A stretch of 64,000 nucleotides of DNA, from contig NZ_BSEC01000001.1 of the NCBI RefSeq assembly GCF_027923385.1, forward strand, positions 3,136,001 through 3,200,000. The letters are read 5' to 3'. Below the pieces are notes generated by a model. That model did no database searches, was not told the DNA's origin, and saw only the letters and a program-made list of their open reading frames with translations. Position 1 is the first letter of the stretch. Each line of letters begins with the position of its first letter. Shown here one piece after another: positions 36,623-46,671 of this stretch. The stretch comes from Methylocystis echinoides. Lineage in GTDB: Bacteria > Pseudomonadota > Alphaproteobacteria > Rhizobiales > Beijerinckiaceae. The translations under genes were made by a program, and so were the position numbers.

Positions 36623-38509
36623 ATGTATCTTAACCTCGGCAGGCCCGCGGCCTTGCGTTACGCGGCGGCGACGGGGCTCGTTGTCGTCACGACGGCGGGG
36701 TGCTGGCTGATCGGCGGCGTGGCGGCGCAGCGGCCTTTCATCCCGCTCTTCTTCACTGTCATCCTGGCCGCCATGGTCGCCGGGCCCGGCCCCGGCGTGT
36801 TCGCCACGGCGCTGGCCGCGGCGATCGGCGAATATCTGTTTCTGTCGCCGACCGGATCACTGGCGATCGCCGCGCCAGACGATTCCTTCCGCCTTGCCGT
36901 CTTCGGCGGGGCGGCCCTGTTCTCCATCCTTGGCCTGGGCTGGTACGGCGAGCAAAATCAGGCGGCCTTCGAATACGCTTTGTCGAGCCTGCGACGACGG
37001 CTGCGCCAGGAGGCGGAGGCGGCGATCGAGGACAGCGAGGTTCGCTACCGGCTGCTGTTCGAAACCAGTCGCGACGGCATTGTGACCACCGACATGAACG
37101 GCGTCTTTCAGGACGCCAACCCCGCCTTCCAGGAGATGCTCGGATACGCGCTGCATGAGCTGAAGCGGCTTACTTTTCGAGACGTCACGCCCGCGCACTG
37201 GCATGCGGTCGAAGAGGCGATCCTGCAGGAACGCATCCTCCCGCACGGCGACTCCGGCGAATACGACAAGGAATACATCCGCAAGGACGGCTCGGTTTTC
37301 CCGGTGAGCCTGCGCACCTGGACGGTGTATGACGAGACGGGAAAGATCGTCGGCCTTCGGGCTTTCGTTCGCGACTGCACCGACCGCAAGCGGGCGGAGG
37401 AGGCGCTCAAGGAGGCGGATCGGCGCAAGGATGAATTTCTCGCAACGCTCGCTCATGAATTGCGGAACCCGCTGGCGCCGATTCGAAACGCCGTCTATCT
37501 GCTGAACCGATCCGGAACGCTCCCGGAGGCGCGCGACCGCAAGCTTCTCGCCATTGCCGATCGTCAGGTGCAGCATCTCATCCGACTGGTCGACGACCTC
37601 CTCGATTTTTCGCGCATCAGCGGCGGCAAGATCGAGCTGCGCCGCAGCAGGATCGATCTCGCCGAGGTTCTCTCGCATGCGATCGAGACGGCGCAGCCGG
37701 CGATCCAGCTCGGCGGTCATGAACTGCAAACACGCTTTCCCGACGCGCCGCTCACCGTCGACGGCGACCCCGTGCGACTGGCACAGGTCTTCACAAATCT
37801 GCTCGACAATGCGGCCAAATACACCGAAGCGGGCGGCAAGATCGCACTTATTGCCGAACGGCAGGGCGACCACGCGGTGGTGATCGTTCGCGACAGCGGC
37901 GTCGGGATTCCGGCGGCGATGCTGCCGGAGATCTTCGACTATTTCGCGCAGGTGAACCGCACGCTTGGCCGCGCGCGGGGCGGCCTCGGCATCGGGCTCG
38001 CCCTCGTCCGCAAACTGCTGGAGCTGCATGGCGGAACGGTCGAGGCGCAAAGCGAGGGGGAAGGCCGTGGCAGCGTCTTCATCGTGCGCCTGCCGACTGT
38101 ATCGGGGCGCGCCAGCCTTGCGCCGGCTTCCGCCTTGCCCGCGCGGGGGCCGCGCCGGGTTCTCATCATCGACGACGAGGCGGATGTCGCCGACAGTTTC
38201 GCGGCCCTGTTCGGCGCTTTCGGCGCCAACCCCAAAGTCGCCTATTGCTGCGAGGAGGGTCTCGAGGCGCTGCGAGAGTTCCGGCCGGAGCTCATCCTGC
38301 TCGATCTCGGCATGCCGGCGCCCGATGGCTACGAAACCGCTCGGCGCATTCGCGCGCTTCCCGAGGGCCGGGACGTCGTGCTTGTCGCGCTCAGCGGCTG
38401 GGGCAAGGCGCAGGTGGAGCCGCGCTTCGCGGATGTGGGCTTCGACGGGCATCTGACCAAGCCGGCGGAGCTCGCCGCGCTGAACGCGCTGCTCGGGTCG
38501 CTGGAATAG
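36623..38509 (+). CDS. Membrane hybrid sensor histidine kinase (DUF4118-PAS-HisKA-HATPase-REC)
   Basis: 628 residues. Residues 10-110 hold four membrane segments of the DUF4118 (KdpD-like) type. A PAS domain with PAC follows (about 140-255), then HisKA with the phospho-His in ATLAHELRNPL (His278), HATPase_c with NLLDNAAKY (N box, about 392) and DSGVGIP and GLGIGLALV (G boxes), and a C-terminal receiver (about 512-628) with acidic pair IIDDE and phospho-acceptor Asp561 in LLDLGMPAPDG. There is no output domain, so signalling must pass to another protein. It has no adjacent response regulator gene. Confidence 0.93.
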   Translation: MYLNLGRPAALRYAAATGLVVVTTAGCWLIGGVAAQRPFIPLFFTVILAAMVAGPGPGVFATALAAAIGEYLFLSPTGSLAIAAPDDSFRLAVFGGAALFSILGLGWYGEQNQAAFEYALSSLRRRLRQEAEAAIEDSEVRYRLLFETSRDGIVTTDMNGVFQDANPAFQEMLGYALHELKRLTFRDVTPAHWHAVEEAILQERILPHGDSGEYDKEYIRKDGSVFPVSLRTWTVYDETGKIVGLRAFVRDCTDRKRAEEALKEADRRKDEFLATLAHELRNPLAPIRNAVYLLNRSGTLPEARDRKLLAIADRQVQHLIRLVDDLLDFSRISGGKIELRRSRIDLAEVLSHAIETAQPAIQLGGHELQTRFPDAPLTVDGDPVRLAQVFTNLLDNAAKYTEAGGKIALIAERQGDHAVVIVRDSGVGIPAAMLPEIFDYFAQVNRTLGRARGGLGIGLALVRKLLELHGGTVEAQSEGEGRGSVFIVRLPTVSGRASLAPASALPARGPRRVLIIDDEADVADSFAALFGAFGANPKVAYCCEEGLEALREFRPELILLDLGMPAPDGYETARRIRALPEGRDVVLVALSGWGKAQVEPRFADVGFDGHLTKPAELAALNALLGSLE

Positions 38510-38585
38510 CTTTCACGCGCCCTCCCCCTTTGCGCGGGAGCAGGCGGGCGTGGCGCGAAGACCCCTCCCGACAAAGACCGATCGC

Positions 38586-40034
38586 TCACGCCTGCCGGAT
38601 GAGCCGGGCCACGAAGAAACCATCTATGCCGGCAAGCCGCGCATCCGCATTCGGCCAGAAGCAGGGAAGCGTTCGCAGATCCCCGTCGCGGTTGATGAAT
38701 TCGGCTGGCACGCCGTCGGCCTCCGTCACCGGCTCGCGCCGGAAGTCGGGATTGCGGCGCAGGAAGGCCGCGATCTGCTGCTCGCCTTCTTCGGGTTCGA
38801 GCGAACAGGTGCAGTAGACGAGACGCCCGCCGGCCTTGGTGAGCAGCGCCGCGCGGGCGAGCATTTTCGTCTGCAGCGCCGCGAGCGTTTCGATGTCGCC
38901 GGGTTTCTTGGTCCAGAGCGCATCCGGATGGCGGCGCGCGGTGCCGGTCGCGGAACAGGGCGCGTCGATCAGAATGGCGTCGAAGGGCTGGGCCTGATAC
39001 CCGGTCGCGTCGCCGACGGCGACGTCGGCCCGCAAGTCGAGGCGGGAGAGATTGGCTGCGAGCATCTTCAGCCGCTCGGCGGAACGGTCGAGCGCGACCA
39101 CATGGGCGCGGGCGAGCGCGAGCTGCGCGGTCTTTCCGCCGGGCGCCGCGCACATGTCGAGCACGCGCTCGTCGGGCCTTACGCCAAGGAGACGCGCCGG
39201 CAGCGCCGCCGCCGCATCCTGAACCCACCATTCGCCCTCGGCGTAGCCGGGAAGCTCCGGAATGGGGGCGTGTGTCTTCAGCCGCACGGAGCCGGTTGGC
39301 AGAACCACGCCGTCGAGCCGCTCGGCCCATTCGGCCGGGTCCGACTTCACCGTCACGTCGAGCGGCGGCTCCTTCATATACATGGCGGCGATGGCGCGGG
39401 CGGTTTCCTCGCTGTAATGCTTGCGCCAGCGCTGGGCGAGCCAGGGCGGCAGGTCATGCTCCCCGCCCGCCGCAAGCTCCAGAAACTCCTCGCGCCGGCG
39501 CAGGAGGTTGCGCAGCACGGCGTTGACCATATTGGCGTAGGGGGCGGTCTTGGGCTCCAGCTTGGTCGCCCGCACGGCGAGATCAATCGCCGCATGATCG
39601 GCGGCGTCGAGGAACAGAAGCTGCGCCGCCGCGCCGATCAGCGTATATTCGAGCCGCCCCGCCTGCCGCGGCAGGCCCTTTTCGAGAAGCTCGGCCAGCA
39701 CGTGGCGAATGACGCCCAGCCGGCGCAGCGACGCTGTCGCGATGGAGCGTGTGAGGGCGACGTCGCGCGGATCGAGGCCGGTGAGGCGATTGGGCACGGC
39801 CTGGGGCGAGAAACATTCATCCAGCCGATGGCCGCCCTGAACGACGTCGCCAATGATGGCGGCGGCGGCGAGCCGCGCGGGAAGGCCGGGAATCTTCGCC
39901 GCTTCCGCCTCGCGGGCGGCTTCCGCCGGAACAAAGCCCTGTCGTGTGGAGTGACGCCCTGGTTTCGACCGCCCGGGGAATGATTTACTATCGCTCAAAC
40001 GGCCGTCTCCGCTACCCCGTCTGACGCGAATCAT
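38586..40034 (-). CDS. rsmB: RsmB-type 16S rRNA (cytosine-5) methyltransferase
   Basis: Methylates a cytosine of 16S rRNA using S-adenosylmethionine. The N-terminal NusB-like RNA-binding domain (about residues 25-160) is followed by the RsmB/NOP2 methyltransferase domain with VLDMCAAPGGKTAQLA (SAM site), ILIDAPCSATGTARRHPD (first catalytic Cys region) and YCTCSLEPEEG (second Cys). Both cysteines are intact. The ATG at 40034 avoids overlap with the divergent gene at 40078; the longer reading needs a TTG. 482 residues. Confidence 0.92.
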   Translation of the reverse strand: MIRVRRGSGDGRLSDSKSFPGRSKPGRHSTRQGFVPAEAAREAEAAKIPGLPARLAAAAIIGDVVQGGHRLDECFSPQAVPNRLTGLDPRDVALTRSIATASLRRLGVIRHVLAELLEKGLPRQAGRLEYTLIGAAAQLLFLDAADHAAIDLAVRATKLEPKTAPYANMVNAVLRNLLRRREEFLELAAGGEHDLPPWLAQRWRKHYSEETARAIAAMYMKEPPLDVTVKSDPAEWAERLDGVVLPTGSVRLKTHAPIPELPGYAEGEWWVQDAAAALPARLLGVRPDERVLDMCAAPGGKTAQLALARAHVVALDRSAERLKMLAANLSRLDLRADVAVGDATGYQAQPFDAILIDAPCSATGTARRHPDALWTKKPGDIETLAALQTKMLARAALLTKAGGRLVYCTCSLEPEEGEQQIAAFLRRNPDFRREPVTEADGVPAEFINRDGDLRTLPCFWPNADARLAGIDGFFVARLIRQA

Positions 40035-40077
40035 AGCACAAGGCGAGGCGGGCAGGCGAGAATCTGAGAAGCGAGCC

Positions 40078-40293
40078 ATGTCCGAGGCAGACAAAGCAAA
40101 AACGACTGAAAACGCCGCTCCCGAACCGCCGCGCGCCCTCTCGCCGGAAGCCCGCCGCGCGCTCGCCGAAGCGGCGGCCCGGCGCCAGACCGCCGTTGCG
40201 GCGGCGGCGCCGGAAGAACAGGGCGGCCGCGGCGGGCTCGATCCGGCGCGCTACGGCGATTGGGAGGTGAAGGGGCTGGCGAGCGATTTTTGA
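40078..40293 (+). CDS. DUF1674 / succinate dehydrogenase assembly factor 4-like
   Basis: A 71-residue soluble protein. The Ala-rich N-terminus has low complexity; the C-terminal signature DPARYGDWEVKGLASDF defines DUF1674, the bacterial relatives of SDHAF4, which helps mature the flavoprotein subunit of succinate dehydrogenase. ATG at 40078, divergent from rsmB with a 43-base gap. The signature is complete, so the call is firm even though the protein is short. Confidence 0.9.
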   Translation: MSEADKAKTTENAAPEPPRALSPEARRALAEAAARRQTAVAAAAPEEQGGRGGLDPARYGDWEVKGLASDF

Positions 40294-40337
40294 GCGCGGC
40301 CCCGCCACGGGTATGCCCCCTCCCCTGATCCGGCCGT

Positions 40338-41090
40338 CTACCCCATCCCATGCGCCCGGAAGAAGGACAGCATGCGATTCCAGCCGTCGTGCGCGGCCTC
40401 CGGCCGATAGCTGGGCCTGTAATCGGCGAAAAAGGCGTGGGGCGCGTCGTCATAGACGAAAATGTCCGCCGGCGCGTCGGCCGCGACGAGGCGCGCCCGC
40501 ATCCGCGCCACGAGATCGAGCGGGATGCTGGGATCGGCGCCGCCATAGAGCCCGAGGGTTGGAACCCTGATCCTGTCCGCGACGTCGATGGGCCAATGCG
40601 GCTGCGCGTCGCTTCGCGGGCCATCGAGGCGGCCGTACCAGGGGACGCAGGCAGCAAGCTGCGGATTATGCGCCGCATAGAGCCAGGCGATGCGCCCGCC
40701 CCAGCAAAAGCCGGTGATCGCCGCGCGGTCGCGGGCGCCGCCCCGGCTCTCCGCGAAATCGAGCGACTCGTCGAAGATCATCATCGTCTCGGAATCGGGA
40801 ACCCGATAGACGATCGTGCGCAGGATGGTCTCGATGTCCGGCGCCCTGGCGGGGTCTCCGTGACGGTAAAGGAAATCCGGCGCGATGGCGAAATAGCCCA
40901 GCTTGCCGAAGCGCCGCACGATGTCGCGAATGTGGTCGTTGAGCCCGAATATTTCCTGCGCGACGAGCACGACCGGGAAATTCCGGCCCCCCTCCGGCAT
41001 CGCGTAATAGGCCGGCGCGCCGCAGGGCAGAACGGCGTCGCCCGCCTCCAGCCCCTCTGCGCCGGTCCGGATCGCTGCATGACTGGTCAT
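40338..41090 (-). CDS. Dienelactone hydrolase family protein
   Basis: Alpha/beta hydrolase of 250 residues. The catalytic triad can be placed: Cys in AAITGFCWGGRIAW (about residue 128), Asp in LGLYGGADPSIPLD (about 178) and His in VYDDAPHAFFADYRPSY (about 209). A Cys nucleophile and the xPHAF motif are typical of the dienelactone hydrolase family. No aromatic-degradation genes lie nearby, so the natural substrate is unknown. Convergent with the gene at 40078. Confidence 0.92.
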   Translation of the reverse strand: MTSHAAIRTGAEGLEAGDAVLPCGAPAYYAMPEGGRNFPVVLVAQEIFGLNDHIRDIVRRFGKLGYFAIAPDFLYRHGDPARAPDIETILRTIVYRVPDSETMMIFDESLDFAESRGGARDRAAITGFCWGGRIAWLYAAHNPQLAACVPWYGRLDGPRSDAQPHWPIDVADRIRVPTLGLYGGADPSIPLDLVARMRARLVAADAPADIFVYDDAPHAFFADYRPSYRPEAAHDGWNRMLSFFRAHGMG

Positions 41091-41310
41091 CGCGCGGCCT
41101 CTCCTCCTTCAACCCGATCAGGACAGGTTGCGCGCCCGCCCGGCGGCCGGCAAGCCTCCGGGCCCTAATATTGCGGCGCAAAACTCGGCCTTCTCATGTC
41201 CGCGAAAAGGGCGTATATCGCCGCACCGTTTGCGAAAGGGCGCCTTTCGCGCTGGAGATGGCCCAATTGTCCGTGTGCGCCCCCAACGTTTTCTCCAAAG
41301 GGAATGAGTG

Positions 41311-43251
41311 ATGACTGAGCAACCGGGCCTGGAGCGCCAGACCGGCGCGACGGCCGCCGGCCACGCGCCAGATCACGCGCCTGGACATGAGCACGGCAAG
41401 GGCGGGCTGTTCGGCCTGGTCGTCGGCTCGATCGGCGTCGTCTATGGCGACATCGGCACCAGCCCCCTCTATGCGCTGCGCGAGTCGCTCGCCCATGAGG
41501 TGCAGGCCGATGTGCTGACGGAAGAGAGCGTCATCGGCTCCATCTCGCTGCTCATCTTCGCCCTGATCTTCACCGTCACCATCAAATACATCTTCTTCGT
41601 GATGCGCGCCGACAACCGCGGCGAAGGCGGCATCCTCTCGCTGATGGCGCTGGCGCAGACGGCGCTGGGGCGTCAGACAAAAACCGCCTTCCTGCTCGGC
41701 GTCGCCGGCGCGGCGCTCTTCGCCGGCGAGGCGATGATCACGCCGGCGATCTCGGTCCTCTCCTCCATCGAGGGCCTCGAACTGGTGACGCACCGCTTCT
41801 CCGAATATGTCATCCCGATCACGATTTTCATCCTGGTGACGCTGTTCTGGGTGCAAAGCCACGGAACGGCGCGGGTCGCGGCCTTTTTCGGCCCGATCAT
41901 GATTCTCTTCTTCCTCACCATGGGCGTGCTCGGCGCGCTGCATATCGCGGACGCGCCGCAGGTGCTCTCGGCCTTCAATCCGCGGCATGGCGTCGTTTTC
42001 CTGCTGACCCATGGCTGGCTCGGCTTCACCGTGCTCGGCTCGGTTTTCCTCGCTGTCACCGGCGTCGAGGCGCTCTACGCCGACATGGGCCATTTCGGCC
42101 GCTTCCCGATTCAGGTGGCCTGGGTCGGCTTCGTCCTGCCGGCGCTTCTGCTGAATTATCTCGGCCAGGGCGCGCTGGTGCTGTCGCGACCCGAAGCGGT
42201 CGGCAATCCCTTCTTCCTGATGGCGCCCGACTGGGGCCTGCTGCCGCTCGTCATTCTCTCGACCATGGCGACGACCATCGCCGCACAGGCGGTGATCACC
42301 GGCGCCTTCTCGCTCTCCCGGCAGGCGATCCAGCTCGGCCTGCTCCCGCGTCTCGAAATCACCCATACCTCGGCGATGCTCGAGGGGCAGATCTACATCG
42401 GCCGCATCAACCGCATCCTGCTGATCGGCGTGCTGCTGCTGGTCATCGCCTTCAAGAGCTCGTCGTCGCTGGCCTCCGCCTATGGCATCGCCGTGACCGG
42501 CACCATGGTGCTCTCGACCTCCCTGCTGTTCATCGTGGCCTGGCGCAAGTGGGGCTGGCCGCTCTGGCTCGCCATCGTCTTCGCGGCCTCCTTCCTCGTG
42601 GTGGAGTTCACCTTCCTCGCGGCCAATCTGCTGAAGGTCGTCGACGGCGGCTGGGTGCCGCTGGTGCTCGGCGGCTGCGTCATGATCATCATGTGGACAT
42701 GGGTGCGCGGCACGCGGTTGCTCGGGGAGAAGACGCATCGCGACTCGATCCCGATCATGGATCTGATCGCCATGCTGCAGAAATCGAAGCCCACCCGCGT
42801 GCCGGGCACGGCCGTGTTCCTGACCAGCGACCCCAATGTCGCGCCGACGGCGTTGATGCACAACATCAAGCACAACAAGGTGCTGCACGAGCGCGTGCTG
42901 ATCATCTGCGTGCGCACGGAGAACCGGCCCCGCGTGGCGCCGGAAAGGCGCTTCGAGCTGACCCGGCTGTCCGACGACTTCTCCAGCGCCGTCCTTCACT
43001 TTGGCTTCATGGAGAGCCCGCGCGTGCCAGCGGCGCTGGCGCTGATGCGCAAGTCCGGTTTCAAATATGACATCATGACCACGAGCTTCTTCCTCGGCCG
43101 CCGCACCATCAAGGAGAGCCCGGCGTCCGAAATGCCGGCCTGGCAGGACAAGCTCTATGTCGCGCTCACCAAACAGTCGGCAAATGCGACGGACTTCTTC
43201 TCCATTCCTTCCGACCGCGTCGTCGAGCTGGGGGCGCAGGTGACGATCTGA
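41311..43251 (+). CDS. kup: Kup potassium uptake permease
   Basis: Proton-coupled K+ importer of the KUP/HAK/KT family, inner membrane, about 646 residues. About 12 membrane segments follow a His-rich cytoplasmic N-terminus ([15 protein letters not shown]). Family landmarks are [36 protein letters not shown] and [15 protein letters not shown] cytoplasmic C-terminal domain follows residue 470. The ATG at 41311 has AAAGGGA upstream; a GTG codon just before it is an unlikely start. An 8-bp perfect hairpin (41232-41250) lies 60 bases upstream. Confidence 0.96.
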   Translation: MTEQPGLERQTGATAAGHAPDHAPGHEHGKGGLFGLVVGSIGVVYGDIGTSPLYALRESLAHEVQADVLTEESVIGSISLLIFALIFTVTIKYIFFVMRADNRGEGGILSLMALAQTALGRQTKTAFLLGVAGAALFAGEAMITPAISVLSSIEGLELVTHRFSEYVIPITIFILVTLFWVQSHGTARVAAFFGPIMILFFLTMGVLGALHIADAPQVLSAFNPRHGVVFLLTHGWLGFTVLGSVFLAVTGVEALYADMGHFGRFPIQVAWVGFVLPALLLNYLGQGALVLSRPEAVGNPFFLMAPDWGLLPLVILSTMATTIAAQAVITGAFSLSRQAIQLGLLPRLEITHTSAMLEGQIYIGRINRILLIGVLLLVIAFKSSSSLASAYGIAVTGTMVLSTSLLFIVAWRKWGWPLWLAIVFAASFLVVEFTFLAANLLKVVDGGWVPLVLGGCVMIIMWTWVRGTRLLGEKTHRDSIPIMDLIAMLQKSKPTRVPGTAVFLTSDPNVAPTALMHNIKHNKVLHERVLIICVRTENRPRVAPERRFELTRLSDDFSSAVLHFGFMESPRVPAALALMRKSGFKYDIMTTSFFLGRRTIKESPASEMPAWQDKLYVALTKQSANATDFFSIPSDRVVELGAQVTI

Positions 43252-43399
43252 CGATGCGGGACGCTCCCGCTTCCCGCGAGAGCGGAGCGAGGGAGACGAG
43301 GGAGCGACGCAAAGGGGGTGGACGGAAAGCGGGCCAGGGACTAAGCCATCCTCGAAAGGGGCGGGAGACCCCGCCGAACCGGAAAGACGCAAAATCCTT

Positions 43400-44284
43400 A
43401 TGTCCACCCGTATCGACGCCCGTTTCAACGCCCTCCGCAACGAGGGACGCGCCGCTCTCGTGACCTTCGTCATGGCCGGCGATCCGGACCCGCAGACCTC
43501 GCTCGAGATCGTCAAGGCGCTGCCCGCGGCGGGCGCCGACGTCATCGAGGTGGGCATGCCCTTCACCGATCCCATGGCGGACGGCCCGGCGATCCAGGCC
43601 GCGGGCCTGCGCGCGCTGAAGGCCGGCATGACGCTGAAGAAGACGCTGAAGCTCGTCACCGACTTCCGCGCCGGCGACACCGACACCCCCATCGTGCTGA
43701 TGGGCTACTACAATCCGATCTATGTCTATGGCGTCGACCGATTCCTGATGGACGCCAAGGCCGCGGGCGTGGATGGGCTGATCGTCGTCGATCTGCCGCC
43801 GGAAGAAGATCAGGAGCTCTGCCTCCCGGCGCGCGACGCGGGCGTGAATTTCATCCGCCTCGCCACCCCCACGACCGACGACAAGCGCCTCCCCAAGGTG
43901 CTCGAAAACACTTCCGGTTTCGTCTATTATGTCTCGCTGACGGGCATCACCGGCGCCGCGCTGGCGGATTATGCGGGCGTGAGCGCCGCGGTAAAGCGGA
44001 TCAAGGCGCACACCAGCCTGCCGATCGCGGTCGGCTTCGGCGTCAAGAACGCGCAGAACGCCGCTGAAATCGCCCGTAACGCTGATGGCGTGGTGGTCGG
44101 CTCGGCGCTGGTCGATGCGCTGAAGGCGTCGCTCGGGCCCGACAACAAGGCCAGCGCGACGACCGTCGATGCGGTAAGCTCGCTGGTCGCGAGCATCTCC
44201 GCCGGCGTGCGCGGCGCACGCGGCGCGGCCGCGAGTGGCAACGGCGGCGGCGCGTTTTCCTGGCTCACGAGGCTTTGGGCATGA
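43400..44284 (+). CDS. trpA: Tryptophan synthase alpha subunit
   Basis: Cleaves indole-3-glycerol phosphate to indole and glyceraldehyde 3-phosphate and passes indole to TrpB. TIM barrel with the catalytic acid residues in [19 protein letters not shown] (Glu and Asp), the [12 protein letters not shown] strand and the phosphate site VGFGVKNAQ. 294 residues, slightly long because of a Gly/Ala-rich C-terminal tail. trpB is not in the window. Its stop overlaps the accD start (ATGA). Confidence 0.96.
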   Translation: MSTRIDARFNALRNEGRAALVTFVMAGDPDPQTSLEIVKALPAAGADVIEVGMPFTDPMADGPAIQAAGLRALKAGMTLKKTLKLVTDFRAGDTDTPIVLMGYYNPIYVYGVDRFLMDAKAAGVDGLIVVDLPPEEDQELCLPARDAGVNFIRLATPTTDDKRLPKVLENTSGFVYYVSLTGITGAALADYAGVSAAVKRIKAHTSLPIAVGFGVKNAQNAAEIARNADGVVVGSALVDALKASLGPDNKASATTVDAVSSLVASISAGVRGARGAAASGNGGGAFSWLTRLWA

Positions 44285-45144
44285 ACTGGTATTCCAACGT
44301 CGTCCCGCCCAAGATCAAGGCGCTCATCAAGCGGGAGGCGCCGGAAAATCTCTGGGTGAAATGCCCCGAGAGCGGCCAGCTCGTGTTCCACAAGGACATC
44401 GAGACCAATCTCTTCGTCGTGCCGGGCTCGGGCTATCACATGCGCTGCCCGGTCGACGTGCGGCTGACGACGCTGTTCGACAAGGGGGAGCTGGAGCTGC
44501 TGCCGACGCCGGAGGCTCCGGTCGATCCGCTGAAGTTCCGCGACATCAAGCGCTACGTCGACAAGCTGAAGGAATATCGCACGAAAACCGGCCAGCCCGA
44601 CGCCGTGACGCTCGCCACCGGCAAGCTCGACGGCTCGCAGGTGACGGTCGCCGTGCAGGACTTCGACTTTCTCGGGGGGTCGCTCGGCATGGCGGCGGGC
44701 GAAGCCATCGTCGCGGGGGCGGAGCATGCGCTGGCCAAGCGCACCCCCTTCATCATCTTCACCGCCTCCGGCGGCGCGCGCATGCAGGAAGGCATGTTCT
44801 CGCTGATGCAGATGCCGCGCACGACCATCGCCGTGCAGCGCCTGCGCGACGCGCGCCTGCCCTATCTTGTCGTGCTGACCAATCCGACGACGGGCGGCGT
44901 CACGGCCTCCTACGCCATGCTCGGCGACATCCAGATTGCCGAGCCGGGCGCGATCATCGGCTTCGCCGGCGCGCGCGTGATCGAGCAGACGATCCGCGAG
45001 AAGCTGCCCGAAGGCTTTCAGCGGGCGGAATATCTGCGCGATCACGGCATGGTGGACATGGTGGTGCCGCGTCAGGAGATGCGCGAAACGCTCGCGCGGC
45101 TCTGCGGCCTGCTCACCAAGACGCCGCCGCGCCGCGCCGCATAA
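44281..45144 (+). CDS. accD: Acetyl-CoA carboxylase carboxyltransferase beta subunit
   Basis: Transfers carboxyl from biotin to acetyl-CoA, the first committed step of fatty acid synthesis, together with AccA. The crotonase-fold core has [39 protein letters not shown] and [18 protein letters not shown]. In the N-terminal zinc-ribbon region only one of the usual four Cys is kept in place (WVKCPESGQ; the second pair position reads VVPGSGYHM). This loss is also known in related alphaproteobacteria. ATG at 44281 overlaps trpA; the order trpA-accD-folC is a common alphaproteobacterial operon. Confidence 0.95.
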   Translation: MNWYSNVVPPKIKALIKREAPENLWVKCPESGQLVFHKDIETNLFVVPGSGYHMRCPVDVRLTTLFDKGELELLPTPEAPVDPLKFRDIKRYVDKLKEYRTKTGQPDAVTLATGKLDGSQVTVAVQDFDFLGGSLGMAAGEAIVAGAEHALAKRTPFIIFTASGGARMQEGMFSLMQMPRTTIAVQRLRDARLPYLVVLTNPTTGGVTASYAMLGDIQIAEPGAIIGFAGARVIEQTIREKLPEGFQRAEYLRDHGMVDMVVPRQEMRETLARLCGLLTKTPPRRAA

Positions 45145-45163
45145 CTGAAAAGGCGCGGCCGCC

Positions 45164-46483
45164 ATGGATCAGCATGACGCGATCCTGTCGCGACTGCTCA
45201 CGCTTCATCCCAAGAAGATCGACCTGTCGCTCGGGCGCACCGAGCGGCTGCTGGAGGCGCTCGGCCGGCCCGATCTGCGCCTGCCGCCGACGATCCATGT
45301 CGCCGGCACCAACGGCAAGGGCTCGACCATCGCCTTTCTGCGCGCCATGCTGGAGGCAGCCGGGCAGCGCGTGCATGTCTATACCTCGCCGCATCTCATC
45401 CGCTTCAACGAGCGCATAAGGCTCGGGCAGGACGGCGGCGGCAGGCTTGTCGACGACGAACGCCTCAACGCCATTCTGGAGCGTTGCGAAGAGGCCAATG
45501 GCGGCCAGCCCATCACCTTCTTCGAGGTGACGACCGCCGCCGCCTTCTCGCTTTTCGCCGATACGCCCGCCGACTGGCTGCTGCTGGAGACCGGCCTCGG
45601 CGGTCGCTACGATTCGACCAACGTCATCCAGAACCCCAAGGCGACGATCATCACCTCCGTGTCGCTGGATCATATGGAATTTCTCGGCGATACGGTCGAG
45701 AAGATCGCCTATGAGAAGGCGGGGATTTTCAAGCGCGGCGCGCCGGCGATCATCGGCTTCCAGTCCGAGGGCGCCGAGAAGGTGCTGGAGCGCGAGGCCC
45801 GCCGCATCGGCGCGCCGCTCCATGTCGCGGGGCAGGACTTCCATGTCCGCGAGGAAAACGGCCGGCTCGTTTTCGAGGACGAGCGCGGCCTGCTCGATCT
45901 GCCGCTGCCCCGGCTCGCCGGGCGCCACCAGCATCTCAACGCCGCCGGCGCCATTGCGGCGCTGCGCGCGGTGTGGCCGGACATGCCGACCCGCGCCATG
46001 GAGACCGGCCTCTCCCGCGCCGAATGGCCGGCGCGGCTTCAGCGCCTGCTGCGCGGAAAGATCGTCGATCTGGCCCCGGCCGGCGCCGAGGTCTGGCTCG
46101 ACGGCGGCCATAATGAGGACGGCGGCCGGGTGCTCGCGGAGGCCATGGCCGAGTTCCACGACCGTTCGCCGCGCCCACTGGCGCTGATCTGCGGCGCGCA
46201 GACGACGAAGGACGTGCGCGCCCTGCTGCGCCATTTCGCCGGGCTGGCGCGGGAAGTGGTGGCCGTCCCGGTCGAGGGCGAGCACAAGAGCTGGCCGCCG
46301 GAGGAAGTCGCCGCGCTGGCGAAGGCGGAAGGGATTCCGGCGTCTGCGGCGGCGAACAGCGTCGAGGAGGCGCTGGGGATTTTGTCGTCACGCGCCTTTG
46401 CCGAACCGCCGCGCGTGCTGATCGCGGGCTCGCTGTATCTGGCGGCGACGGTGCTGGCGGCGAATGGGTCGCAGATCGAGTAG
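45164..46483 (+). CDS. folC: Bifunctional dihydrofolate synthase / folylpolyglutamate synthase
   Basis: Adds glutamate to dihydropteroate and to folates using ATP. Mur-ligase fold, 439 residues: P-loop IHVAGTNGKGSTIAFLRAM (about residue 45), FFEVTTAAAFSLFA, LETGLGGRYDSTN and C-terminal WLDGGHNEDGG. All ligase motifs are intact. It follows accD by 19 bases and precedes the H4MPT-related genes. Its main role should still be folate, although a glutamylation role for the methanopterin-type cofactor cannot be excluded. Confidence 0.94.
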   Translation: MDQHDAILSRLLTLHPKKIDLSLGRTERLLEALGRPDLRLPPTIHVAGTNGKGSTIAFLRAMLEAAGQRVHVYTSPHLIRFNERIRLGQDGGGRLVDDERLNAILERCEEANGGQPITFFEVTTAAAFSLFADTPADWLLLETGLGGRYDSTNVIQNPKATIITSVSLDHMEFLGDTVEKIAYEKAGIFKRGAPAIIGFQSEGAEKVLEREARRIGAPLHVAGQDFHVREENGRLVFEDERGLLDLPLPRLAGRHQHLNAAGAIAALRAVWPDMPTRAMETGLSRAEWPARLQRLLRGKIVDLAPAGAEVWLDGGHNEDGGRVLAEAMAEFHDRSPRPLALICGAQTTKDVRALLRHFAGLAREVVAVPVEGEHKSWPPEEVAALAKAEGIPASAAANSVEEALGILSSRAFAEPPRVLIAGSLYLAATVLAANGSQIE

Positions 46484-46606
46484 CGGCGAGGCCCCCTCCC
46501 CACCCCTCCCCCGCTTCGCGGGAGAGGGAGCAGAGCGTCTCCCTCACCAAGAACGCCGATCATGAGCGTCCCCTCTCCCGCGAAGCGGGGGAGGGGGCCT
46601 CGCCGC
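46483..46606. repeat. BIME-like inverted repeat after folC
   Basis: Outer arms 46483-46501 and 46588-46606 are a perfect 19-bp inverted repeat, and inner arms 46508-46528 and 46571-46591 are a second 21-bp inverted repeat. Each side also folds into its own GC-rich hairpin. The first bases overlap the end of folC. It may act as a transcription end or mRNA stabiliser. Confidence 0.8.
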
Positions 46607-46671
46607 TCCGCACAATTCACAGAACACCCGCAACCGTATATGCAGAACCACCCCTCTGGAGCCCGAAACTG

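Noticed and set aside
36857-38452. Minus-strand open frame opposite the hybrid histidine kinase
   Set aside because: All kinase and receiver motifs are on the plus strand; the shadow has none.
41194-43692. Minus-strand open frame of over 800 codons opposite kup
   Set aside because: It is an Arg/His/Asp/Glu-rich shadow of the kup gene and extends into its flanks without any domain.
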